From assembly GCF_012641265.1 (NCBI RefSeq), contig NZ_JABAHZ010000005.1, positions 310,001-374,000 on the forward strand: a stretch of 64,000 nucleotides of DNA. Reading direction: 5' to 3'. Below the pieces are notes generated by a model. That model was not told the origin of the DNA, searched no databases, and saw only the letters and a list, made by a program, of their open reading frames with translations. The DNA is from Chitinophaga eiseniae (GTDB taxonomy: Bacteria; Bacteroidota; Bacteroidia; Chitinophagales; Chitinophagaceae). Below, piece after piece: positions 10,901 through 17,947 of this stretch. How positions within the stretch are numbered: position 1 is the first letter of the stretch; each line of letters starts with the position of its first letter. Position numbers and translations under genes: made by a program.

Positions 10901-13215
10901 TTCAGATAGTTGATGTCGCTGCGTTTGTAAACCGGTGCCCCGTTATTACTAAATAATATCGAATAGGCAATGGCGCTACTATTACTGCTATCGGCCAACA
11001 ATGCATATTGTCCGGATGGCGGGCTCATATCCTCCAGCATCATTGCCCGTATATCGTCGCCATCGGTGTGTAATGAATCTTCGCAACCAGCACAGGCAGG
11101 AGCGCATAGTAGCTTACGCTTTTCTGCCAGTTGCGCTTCCCTTATTTCCTCCAGCGTTGTACACACATTATGTTTCAGGAAGATGCTATCGCGGTAATAG
11201 TCCATCGCCACCTGGCTGATGGATAATGTCTTTGTTACTTCATAAGTACCTTTTACCAGGTAAAGGGAGAAGGAAAGTGATAGCTTTCCATCACTATTCA
11301 CCTGGAGATCAGGTGTATAGTTATGCAGTACCGTATCAAACGGAGCGCCTCCCAGGTGAAGATTCCAGGCATCGTCTGTAATATGTACCTGCAAATCATA
11401 TAGCCCCAGATAGCTGGTAGTATCGTTATTGCAACCCACTTTTTTCAAGGTGGGAGGATCCATTTCATAGGTAAAGGTGTAAGTACCATCCATCAATACA
11501 GGAATAGAACGATGAGTGATCAACGCCTGATCTTCTTTAGCCGTACTGCCTGCACCGGAGAGGGAATCCGTTTCTGTTTTCACTACTTTATCCGGCAAAT
11601 CCGTAAGGCTTTTATTCCACGCCTCGCCGGCCAGCGCGGTAGCTACCGTGCGGCCATGCATGTCGATATAGCTTACCGAAACCTGGCCATTGGCATCTTC
11701 TACGGCATTTTTGCTATAGTGACTGCTTAATCCGGCTTCTGTACCAAACAGCGCATCCAGGTTTTCCTGCTCCGCATCGCCATAGTAGTATTTTGTTTCA
11801 TGATTGCTGCCAATTTTAAATGCAGCTCCCACTCCTCCCTGGCGACTAACACGGCCGGTATTATCAGGCGTATAGATCGTTTCTGTAAAAGCATATCCCT
11901 GGGCATCCGGCAGGTATTGGTTGATACCAGTATTTTTTTCGGGGTTGGCCGGCGAATAATATTGGTTCGCGCCCGAGCCAGTACTCATAGCAGGTGCGCT
12001 GGCCGTCAGGATATCGGAAGGTTGATTAATACGGTCGTACTGATTTTTATCGTATTCACCTCCGTTGATGGCTCCATTGAGGTTACGGGTATACTTCATT
12101 ACCTGGTTGAGCGTAGGCGCGGGTAATACCTGTATAACCGGGCGTCCCTGGTAATCGTATAAGCTCTCTGCCACCACCGTTTGGTTAGTGGTATTGTCCT
12201 TGGTAACCGTTTGACGGTTACGTAAACTACCATCATAATATTGCAGTACTACTTTTCGCTTGCCATCTTCGGCAAATGAAATACTGGACTGCCAGTTCAA
12301 CTGATGCTGGTGCCCATCGAAGGTATAGCTGCCCATACCGCCCGGGAAATTGGAACTCCAGGCTGTTTCTATTCTCACATCATTATTCTTCTCCTGCACC
12401 GCTCTTACCCTGAAAAACAATACACCTACTTTATCATAGAGCAAAGGAATAGCATAACTATTTCCGGAGATGGTTACACGCGTGGTATTATTCTGAAAAA
12501 CAAGTGCTGGCACAACGGGGCTGCCATACCTGTTGGCCTCCAGGGCGCTGGAATCTATATACGCCCATTCCAGGTCGTATACATCTGCTCCAGCTACTGC
12601 CGGCCAACTGACAGTAATTTCATCCGTAGAATCTGTATTTGCAGGCTGATTGGACGTAATGGTAGTAATAGCATTGGCCTGGCAATCCAGTTTATATACC
12701 GGGTGTACTTCCATTTCATTATCCAATACCAATGCAGGAATTACATTTCTGGATGCATTGGTGGCAACGCTCAATACCTGCACCTTTACCTGGTGGGCAT
12801 TGCTAAACACAAAGCTATTGCGCAAACTATAAGGATGAGCGGTATCATAATTGATCGTCAGGCTACGATCGGTAGAATATGTACTCAGGTCCGGCGCAGT
12901 ATAGAAAATACGGACGTTTACCGTGGCGCTGAAAGTATCCGGCAAGTATATCCCTGCGTACTCATTGATACGCAAGGTCACGCTATTGCGGACCAGGTAG
13001 GGCGTATCAAGGCGACTTTTGATAGCTGCATCAAAATAAATATCATCTTGTACGTTGATGGCAGAATCTTTTGCCAGCTGCCCTTTGGCGCCATCCAGGG
13101 TCCGTTTAATCAATACTCCCCGGCCCTGCTGTGCATAGCCGGCCAAACCAAGCAACAGGATACTGCTCAGGAGCAGCAACAGCGTACGGGATATTTTCAG
13201 CAAATAAGGTCTCAT
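4933..13215 (-). CDS. Giant secreted Rhs/YD-repeat protein with variable C-terminal domain
   Basis: 2760 aa. A signal peptide (residues 1-29, Leu-rich, GYAQQ) is followed by an N-terminal beta domain, an FN3-like segment near residues 185-290 (EITVSWPAVAGADVYDLEW) and a DUF6443-like start of the Rhs region (QLNWQSSISFAEDGKRKVVL). A Cys-rich middle holds many Cys pairs (CAPACAGC, PCVNCAV). Residues ~1267-1640 resemble a delta-60/propeller insert (KTDLQGNLQWSKTYGG). YD repeats run from ~1770 (YRYNTLNGMVEQKTPDAG) to the Rhs-core terminus near 2476-2517 (RVYDPRIGKFLSVDPLT, YQFAGNKPI, DLDG). The last ~240 residues are an unrecognised domain with a CPKC motif and a Lys-rich tail; in Rhs proteins this position holds the toxin. 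No T9SS sorting domain is present. The gene lies 6 nt from the upstream gene and 8 nt from the downstream one. Confidence 0.85.
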   Translation of the reverse strand: MRPYLLKISRTLLLLLSSILLLGLAGYAQQGRGVLIKRTLDGAKGQLAKDSAINVQDDIYFDAAIKSRLDTPYLVRNSVTLRINEYAGIYLPDTFSATVNVRIFYTAPDLSTYSTDRSLTINYDTAHPYSLRNSFVFSNAHQVKVQVLSVATNASRNVIPALVLDNEMEVHPVYKLDCQANAITTITSNQPANTDSTDEITVSWPAVAGADVYDLEWAYIDSSALEANRYGSPVVPALVFQNNTTRVTISGNSYAIPLLYDKVGVLFFRVRAVQEKNNDVRIETAWSSNFPGGMGSYTFDGHQHQLNWQSSISFAEDGKRKVVLQYYDGSLRNRQTVTKDNTTNQTVVAESLYDYQGRPVIQVLPAPTLNQVMKYTRNLNGAINGGEYDKNQYDRINQPSDILTASAPAMSTGSGANQYYSPANPEKNTGINQYLPDAQGYAFTETIYTPDNTGRVSRQGGVGAAFKIGSNHETKYYYGDAEQENLDALFGTEAGLSSHYSKNAVEDANGQVSVSYIDMHGRTVATALAGEAWNKSLTDLPDKVVKTETDSLSGAGSTAKEDQALITHRSIPVLMDGTYTFTYEMDPPTLKKVGCNNDTTSYLGLYDLQVHITDDAWNLHLGGAPFDTVLHNYTPDLQVNSDGKLSLSFSLYLVKGTYEVTKTLSISQVAMDYYRDSIFLKHNVCTTLEEIREAQLAEKRKLLCAPACAGCEDSLHTDGDDIRAMMLEDMSPPSGQYALLADSSNSSAIAYSILFSNNGAPVYKRSDINYLNADGSPSMILNAVTNTMVKPQELPPLEFADAFQPSWAEVLLKYHPEFCKLSFLSGDQLKKAQLWEKDFLATDTYSGAKQKGYLAPLSGSTADPLTALMPDYLNTEMNKFKSASNQPMTLLGMAIVSTICDQTASCSNTYGAYTPTQAESSFCGPDQDMIWRTFRSLYLNIHRSGVDNYINSNCPGGSQQASALMAIGKAPRFVVASNVLQQTGADAINNSIQQSSNQTQAAQDAMNQVYYQQIDTLADRWLKQLAPCKYDAGALGEIKMKLLALCKASADNNHPYGASTLKPGASNPYTSFQAILAEYNDRHQITDPLICNGEMITFPAPYDKQPATANNFSFKKPQECECNNLNALNAEYQQLKLPADANFSAYLLRKRGVKIAQTDLDDLLAACGSNTANCNYLPKPVKIPTLIQCNIAAPCVNCAVTDSLYSAFVTAYPGVTPAYDETDSIQRKKNVLFAAFMNGRLGFHENAGTYLEFRDSCHQSTNRGTPVCIKVAGTGKMVNTYSNGGQDSITDVRAVAGGFILAGSTTGCSAGGKDAYIIKTDLQGNLQWSKTYGGTEDDVFRRLIPTADSGYIGIGTTYSFCFPQGAMLVVKTAADGTMVWNKTIDFGDTNGAIGSDIVETSTGNFAIAGLRTTAGVSTEWITGVLTPEGDLLWLKQTGGNSSGGMLRMASSSSSDTTIAPKDMISLVASNDTLIAATTMNGQNSEQAPVLFKQNLATGTELFMMQYQPTGMGNCVVNNLLKTATGYKMVVAGSNVAGELLDVDNTGLSVTGKQLKNLSGSQSWTAITTADGGVMSAASTQDVYWSKWGADNSLQTTSHVQLPGNDKVYKIAEASDGRLAGAGLYNGQAMLMLANKDGKSGCSDKSESLAAQTDNPSLIALATQATLYLSDRNINTVAVVESNCQPTANTISCLGIDSCFMIYTGLLCGNAMPVYDEDPLTPVTSCADSLAMADNIANIIYNAIVDSVANDFNNSYINTALDARERFAVTHSSAEYHYTLYYYDQAGNLVKTIPPAGVVKDRSDDWLRRVKAAREQGVALTVQHRLPTEYRYNTLNGMVEQKTPDAGVSRYWYDRLGRVAVSQNAQQVTNAAYSYTLYDNLGRITEVGEIHSSASMSDAISRDPVALSAWIQAAGSSRAQITRTIYDQPYGFIEGIDWKATNLRNRVAWSAVYNKVADTIPGGQASATYYSYDIHGNVRTLLQDYNPGTEVNASNRFKKINYSYDLVSGKVNTVSYQPGKADAFYHRYSYDAENRLTNVETSRDSLYWENDAYYQYYKHGPLARSVIGQAQVQGIDYAYTLQGWLKGINSSAIGTGKDIGLDGATNGITAKDVFGFGLHYFGDSDYVSVSGKHPFAGAAGVLKPLYNGNIGAMSVNLPKAGEPLLYAYKYDALNRLVGMEANRGLEQTTNTWTPLAINDYKEDITYDANGNIQTYHRNGNKPSPMDQLTYHYQPGTNKLSWINDSISAGQYDTDIDDQLAGNYQYDSIGNLISDKGANLDSVVWTVYGKIARIRKADGTLITYTYDAAGNRISKQVGNTITRYVRDATGNVMSIYVSGDPAINNGQLSQTETPVYGSSRLGVDTRITAVQQDTFPEVYKLTGVGDAQFTNFMRRYKVFELSNHLGNVLATVSDDKLGVSLDSSLVDHYEARVISAQDYAPFGMGLLGRSMNSGGYRWGFNGKENDNEVKGEGNQQDYGMRVYDPRIGKFLSVDPLTRSFPYYSPYQFAGNKPIWATDLDGAEEKYFNVDLVLTNFGLLKAVTTKEVENPYARFRGLHETFEGVRWNDGFGPKGKGIEFSYRVFRLQSDGSKVLIDSRVDFVPQKTFFEKISSYFAPTREGDKAGGIPFISSRRQPGSNSSFNAYSLNPDKPVNIDVLMDVISISITASGQSLIQTPKNPVDLAEFIRSMSYVNGAQGNLKDAVNATIPEKKKENKPDSATCPKCSDRGDSAHIDQVNGSGTFGKLREAGQTDQTKEKKKEK

Positions 13216-13221
13216 ATATTT

Positions 13222-13944
13222 CTATAGGTTCGGCGATGCTTTAAAAATCTGATAGTCGCGGTATGTTGGTGTAACAATGAAATCATCTCCTTTCCTGGTG
13301 AAGTAGTTGCTTTCATTGAATCCATTATAACCGTTGGGGATAGGCTGATAGTTAACAAAACGGGAATATACTTCTACGGTGTGCAGGGTATCTTCTGCCA
13401 ATACGTCCATCGTGATGCGGGTGCTCTTCAAATAGCCACTGCGGGCATCTATAGTAAAAACAGCCTGCTTATACTGCATTCCTGCAGGATAGGTAAGTTG
13501 TAATATCTTCTCTTTCCCTTCCGTTTTAAGGGACCATTCTTTTACATCTCCAACTACCTGGGAAAGGTTGGCCACGGCCACCATCTCTTGTTCTGGCGTA
13601 GCTACCGGCTTGTTCAGGTACATGGTTTTATCCTGGTGAAACAAGGTAACCGTATACCTTTCATTGGAGATGGTTTCCACACCGTCCATGAGGCAATGCA
13701 GTTGACGGCCGGCGATCTTCACCATGCCGGATACCGTGTCGGGAGCTGTACCGGGGGCATCCAGGCGGGTATAGCTGATCTTCACCTCGTAAGAAATGGG
13801 GCGGCTTATAAGGTCCTGCTGCATTTTTTTGAAAACAGCCAATAAGGCGGCCGTATCTTTCGATTGTGCCACTGTTTGCCAGCTACTGCTGATCATCACC
13901 AGCAACAAACACCATTTTGCTATTGACATACCGCTGTTATTCAT
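13222..13944 (-). CDS. Secreted LolA-like periplasmic protein
   Basis: 240 aa with an N-terminal signal peptide (about residues 1-26, ending VAQSKD). The rest has the feel of the LolA/outer-membrane lipoprotein-sorting fold: a first helix (LLAVFKKMQQDL), then strands containing YEVKISYTR, an AGRQLHCLMDG turn and a late TIDARSGYLKSTRITMDV strand. No catalytic motif was recognised. The start ATG lies inside the last codons of the 1151-aa gene (8-nt overlap, ATGAATAA), and the stop is 6 nt before the 2760-aa Rhs gene, so it is translationally coupled on both sides. A periplasmic carrier or chaperone for the giant proteins is a guess from position; the fold assignment is tentative. Confidence 0.6.
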   Translation of the reverse strand: MNNSGMSIAKWCLLLVMISSSWQTVAQSKDTAALLAVFKKMQQDLISRPISYEVKISYTRLDAPGTAPDTVSGMVKIAGRQLHCLMDGVETISNERYTVTLFHQDKTMYLNKPVATPEQEMVAVANLSQVVGDVKEWSLKTEGKEKILQLTYPAGMQYKQAVFTIDARSGYLKSTRITMDVLAEDTLHTVEVYSRFVNYQPIPNGYNGFNESNYFTRKGDDFIVTPTYRDYQIFKASPNL

Positions 13945-16900
13945 TGTCTTCTTTTATAAAACCGTTCCTTGTTTCTTTAATAGTCTTAACGCCCCGTTCT
14001 GTCTCTTTCTTCACACGGGTAAGGGTACCATCATCATCATATTCATAGAAAGTGGCGTAATTATTTTCATCCAATTCGGCCATCAGGCGAAGGTTTTGCG
14101 GATCGTACACAAAAGATTTCATGTTGGCATGATAAGGATGGAAGCGCAGATCATCCAGGTACACCCGTGTGCCGCCGGTAGTTGCCATTACTACGCTGAG
14201 GCCAGTGCTTCCTACCGGGAGGTCAACTACCCGCTCATACCGCTGCCAGCCATCGATGATACTTCCTACTGGCGTTACATCTGCCGTGAGCCGGGTATCG
14301 CCGGCTACGAACAGGGTTATTTTACTATGCGTATAAGCAGTGCATTTACAATCCTGTTCCTCTTTTACCCACACACTGAAAAGCATACTATTGCCGGCCA
14401 CCGGGGAAAATGGCGGTAGTAATATAGTGCTGTCTACCTTCACATTACTCAGCACCTGGTAAGGGGTACAGGCGCTGGATCCGAGGATAAAGCGGGGCGA
14501 GTTGATGGTAGTTTCTGTAGCTACTACCGGCACTTTCACCTGTACAGTATCATTGGCTTCCAGGCGCAGACTATAACGGCCGGTATGATGCTGTGTGGTA
14601 TCCATTTTGGGGATATAGTTGCTGAAGTCCAACCGCCGGTCTACGGGGCAGGCGCCGTCATCGCACTTACCACTTATAAACGAATAATCCTCAAACCCAT
14701 CGAAGGCGGCCTCCCGGTAGCGGCTATTCTGTACGGTAGCTACTGGGATGGCATTGTCGTACCCATAGAGCGCCGCGTTGTAGCGACCCAGCGGGTCTTT
14801 ATTCTCCAGCTCAAATCCTTTCTTATTAAAAATGGTACTTTCCGCATTCCACACCCAGGCAGTGGTATCGTAGCTGGCGTCTTTTGCCCAGCCTTTGGTT
14901 TGTTGTTTCCAGAAACTGCTGAAGACATCAAATGCGCCATCTGAGCGAACATTGGTTGCCTGTGCAGTGCTCGACTGCGCCCGGGCGCCATAGTAAACAT
15001 AAGAACGGGAAGGGCGCCAGTTACCTAGCATGCCGAATGTATAAGGATTCACACTGGTATCTGTCACCGCGCTATAACAATATGTTACATAAGGCGCCAA
15101 ACGGATGTTTACACTGCCTTCTATAGGACGGCTACACATATCTGAACTGATAGATACATGGTATACGCCTTCGTCTTTAGGTTTCACCTGGTGCAAGGTT
15201 ACTATCTGATCGGTGCTGGTAAAACTATTAGGCCCGGTCCAGCTATAATATTTGGCGGTAGTAGGCAGGTTAAACGCCCTGAGGTATACCTCATCGTTGA
15301 TACAAAACAGTGGCTTATCAGTAGTGATCACCTGGAAATTGGCAAAGTCGAGAATGGTTACCCGCTGCACAATAGAGGCGTTACAATCGTCGATGATCTT
15401 CACCTGGTAACTGGCGTTTCTCATCAGCTGGTAATTACTGCTGCCATCGAAATTGCCGGTATAATTACTGTCCAGGTAAGGCCCTGTTTCCCCATTTCCA
15501 TCTGCCGCCAGCTTGTACAGGTAATGGCTGGTGGTACTGTTGCCGAAGGCTGCGCGGATTTTAATATGGCCGGCGTTGTTGGGGTCGCCGGGGCATACCC
15601 AGCCGATAGTGCTGTCAGCACGAGTTCTCAGCGGAGAGTCCTCGAAGGTGATGGTTTTGACGTTACTTCCATAATTCCTTGCAGTACCACCTACCGACAT
15701 CGCAATGGTATAGGTACCAGCGAAAGGCAATAAAAAATAGCCATTTTCACCAATATACCCCGAAGGATAGCTGGCAGTACCCGACAGAATGGAATAGCTG
15801 GAATTCCAAAATCCTGCTGGAAATCCCATTAATCCTTTGGGTTTTATCTTCACCCCTAAACAGGTCCTTTCCATTGTATAAGACCAATTATACCGGAAAA
15901 CATCCTCTTCGCCTATGTAAACTGGCAAATCGTAAGTTTTCTTCTTGCAGGGATCTATTACTCTTACTATATAATAGCCAGGCGATAAAGGCAATCCATC
16001 AGGTGTCTCGAAAACATAATAGGTTCCTCCATTTACTGTCGTAAGGGAAGTCGTAAAAGGATGGATTATCTGCACTTGCGTTCCGGGTGGGAAGGAACCG
16101 TTATTGCTAAGAATCATCAACGCTCCGACTCCGCTTCTACCGTAAACCGCATCACTACTAATAATCGAAGATACCTGGTAAGGGTTTAGTGTATCTGCAG
16201 GTAACACATCGAATTGCGTATCTTGATAAAGTATTGCACTATCACCGGAAACAACTGTCAATACATATTTCCCCGTAGGATACTTCCTGGAATCAGCAAT
16301 CGTGCTATTAAAAGTTGTATCCGCCAATACCTCTCCAGTTTCTCTATTCTTTAATGTTAAAATTATCGGATAACAAAACAAACCATTATTATAATAATAA
16401 GTTTCCAAACTAAATTGATTATCGCAATTTATGGAAGTAACATAGCTGAAGTCTGGTTTATTAATAGTACGGGTACTGGTCACTTCATCCGCGCAACGAC
16501 CTTTTACATAGTACGTAATTTGTTTCCCATAATAGTCCTTGAGCGTTTTTCCAGAAGGAAGCAAAAAGGTGTCTAGATCTCCATAGCGATATGGCTTATA
16601 AGGCGACCGGGGACCTCCATCAAAAGAGATACTACAGTCCAAAGAAAGTTCTTCTACAGAATATCCCGGAAAACCAACAATTGTGATATAAGGCATACCT
16701 GCAAAGCGGTCACAGCTATTTAGAGAAATTACAATAGGGAATATATCGCCCCCGCTAAAGGCGCGTAGATTATTTATTAGTACACTTCCTATGGCCGGTG
16801 TAGTAGAACAGGCATCCGTAATGGATACAGTATAATTACCAGCCGGAAGGCTATCGATACGAAAAACAGTCTGACTGGTCACAAAATTTATGGGGCCTGT

Positions 16901-17392
16901 ATAAGAAGGAGGATAAGAAGTGAGGGCAACTCGGTAAGGGAGCTTTCCCTTATTTATTTCTACCCGTAATTGTCCAGTATTACAACTATTTAATGCATCC
17001 CTTTGCAAAAAAACAGCTGCATTGAGTTCCTTATAATTGCCAGGCACCGTTACATCCAATATCTGTGAAACCGGCTGCTGACTGCACAATGCATCCACCG
17101 TAATCCGGTAAGCACCAGGCTTCAGGTTCTGCATTACCGGTGTAGTACTCTGATAGATTGAATTCCCTCCCGCAAACTGTGGCGTCAGGCTGTAATGAAA
17201 GCTATCGAGATTGGCAGCATCAACACCTTTAATGGATATGGTAATACGGCCATCTGCAGCACAGGTAGCACTGTCAATCACCGTTTCGATGCGCCAGTTA
17301 CTGCATTGTGCATGCAAAAAGTTACCAGCCAGTATCAGCATCAGCAACCATATTCCTCCTGCTACTTTATTCCACTTTATAAATTGTCCCAT
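13937..17392 (-). CDS. Large secreted Ig-like/jelly-roll protein with C-terminal YD-like motif
   Basis: 1151 aa with a signal peptide (residues ~1-28, GNFLHAQC). The first ~500 residues contain several SprB/PKD-like beta domains rich in the pattern Y-x-I-x-V-x-D-x-C (for example GNYTVSITDACS and GYYIVRVIDPC). A clear Ig-like unit near residues 700-790 has SWTGPNSF and the KPKDEGVYHVSI signature. A galactose-binding/CBM4-like jelly roll follows near 960-1100, ending in VYLDDLRFHPY. Right after it comes a single YD-type stretch (YDPQNLRLMAELDENN, then FYEYDDDGTLTRV). No sorting domain is seen. It lies between the lipocalin-like gene (41-nt gap) and the LolA-like gene (8-nt overlap). The likely role is a structural or glycan-binding partner of the Rhs proteins. 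Confidence 0.7.
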   Translation of the reverse strand: MGQFIKWNKVAGGIWLLMLILAGNFLHAQCSNWRIETVIDSATCAADGRITISIKGVDAANLDSFHYSLTPQFAGGNSIYQSTTPVMQNLKPGAYRITVDALCSQQPVSQILDVTVPGNYKELNAAVFLQRDALNSCNTGQLRVEINKGKLPYRVALTSYPPSYTGPINFVTSQTVFRIDSLPAGNYTVSITDACSTTPAIGSVLINNLRAFSGGDIFPIVISLNSCDRFAGMPYITIVGFPGYSVEELSLDCSISFDGGPRSPYKPYRYGDLDTFLLPSGKTLKDYYGKQITYYVKGRCADEVTSTRTINKPDFSYVTSINCDNQFSLETYYYNNGLFCYPIILTLKNRETGEVLADTTFNSTIADSRKYPTGKYVLTVVSGDSAILYQDTQFDVLPADTLNPYQVSSIISSDAVYGRSGVGALMILSNNGSFPPGTQVQIIHPFTTSLTTVNGGTYYVFETPDGLPLSPGYYIVRVIDPCKKKTYDLPVYIGEEDVFRYNWSYTMERTCLGVKIKPKGLMGFPAGFWNSSYSILSGTASYPSGYIGENGYFLLPFAGTYTIAMSVGGTARNYGSNVKTITFEDSPLRTRADSTIGWVCPGDPNNAGHIKIRAAFGNSTTSHYLYKLAADGNGETGPYLDSNYTGNFDGSSNYQLMRNASYQVKIIDDCNASIVQRVTILDFANFQVITTDKPLFCINDEVYLRAFNLPTTAKYYSWTGPNSFTSTDQIVTLHQVKPKDEGVYHVSISSDMCSRPIEGSVNIRLAPYVTYCYSAVTDTSVNPYTFGMLGNWRPSRSYVYYGARAQSSTAQATNVRSDGAFDVFSSFWKQQTKGWAKDASYDTTAWVWNAESTIFNKKGFELENKDPLGRYNAALYGYDNAIPVATVQNSRYREAAFDGFEDYSFISGKCDDGACPVDRRLDFSNYIPKMDTTQHHTGRYSLRLEANDTVQVKVPVVATETTINSPRFILGSSACTPYQVLSNVKVDSTILLPPFSPVAGNSMLFSVWVKEEQDCKCTAYTHSKITLFVAGDTRLTADVTPVGSIIDGWQRYERVVDLPVGSTGLSVVMATTGGTRVYLDDLRFHPYHANMKSFVYDPQNLRLMAELDENNYATFYEYDDDGTLTRVKKETERGVKTIKETRNGFIKEDNE

Positions 17393-17433
17393 CTTCTATT
17401 GGGTATAGGCTTAATAATATGTTTACAACCTGC

Positions 17434-17928
17434 TTAGTCTTTGATATAATGGCAGCTGTACAGTACCTTAACTGGTTTTCCACTGGCATCCATATACCCG
17501 ATAGTAAAGGGTCCGGATGTTAACTGCCCTGTTTGATCGAACCGGTAAGGCCAGCGTAAGGGTTGTTGCTGTTGGGGATCGTTTGGCGCCTTCGCTGGTC
17601 CCAGGAGAAGCTGCTTAAATTCCAGCACCCCCGTATCTCTGCTGGTACAACTCCAGGTTTGCCTGCTGTAAGCTTGCTTTGCCGTACATTCATTGCCGGC
17701 AAATTCCAGGCGGAGGAATATGCTTCCACTAAGCAGCTGGATGGAATCAGATGCGGTAATTTCCTTCTGTTGCAATAAGGCGCCTGTTTGCATATGAGAA
17801 TAGGTAGCCGTTACGCTTCTAATATGCCAGGTTCCCTGCAGGCGGGCATCTATTGATGTTGGCTGCTGCGCCCATACTTTTACACCGGTTAACATCAACA
17901 GTACAAATACAATTTTCAGGATCTTCAT
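17434..17928 (-). CDS. Small secreted lipocalin-like protein
   Basis: 164 aa from the ATG at 17928, which begins a normal signal peptide (MKILKIVFVLLMLTGVKVWAQ) and is preceded by an AAAGAAAG stretch. The in-frame start further upstream (17994) would overlap the end of the 1865-aa gene and add a non-signal-like extension. The body starts with LQGTWHIRSV, the usual opening strand of lipocalin-like Bacteroidota proteins, and has two Cys (ECTAKQ and SCHYIKD, plus one in TWSCTS) that could form disulfides. It sits 19 nt after the 1865-aa gene inside the Rhs operon. Ligand unknown. Confidence 0.65.
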   Translation of the reverse strand: MKILKIVFVLLMLTGVKVWAQQPTSIDARLQGTWHIRSVTATYSHMQTGALLQQKEITASDSIQLLSGSIFLRLEFAGNECTAKQAYSRQTWSCTSRDTGVLEFKQLLLGPAKAPNDPQQQQPLRWPYRFDQTGQLTSGPFTIGYMDASGKPVKVLYSCHYIKD

Positions 17929-17947
17929 AACTTTCTTTATTATAACA

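Noticed and set aside
12304..13227. 307-codon open frame on the plus strand
   Set aside because: It is wholly antisense to the N-terminus of the 2760-aa Rhs gene, which has a signal peptide and clear domains; the antisense product is unrecognisable.
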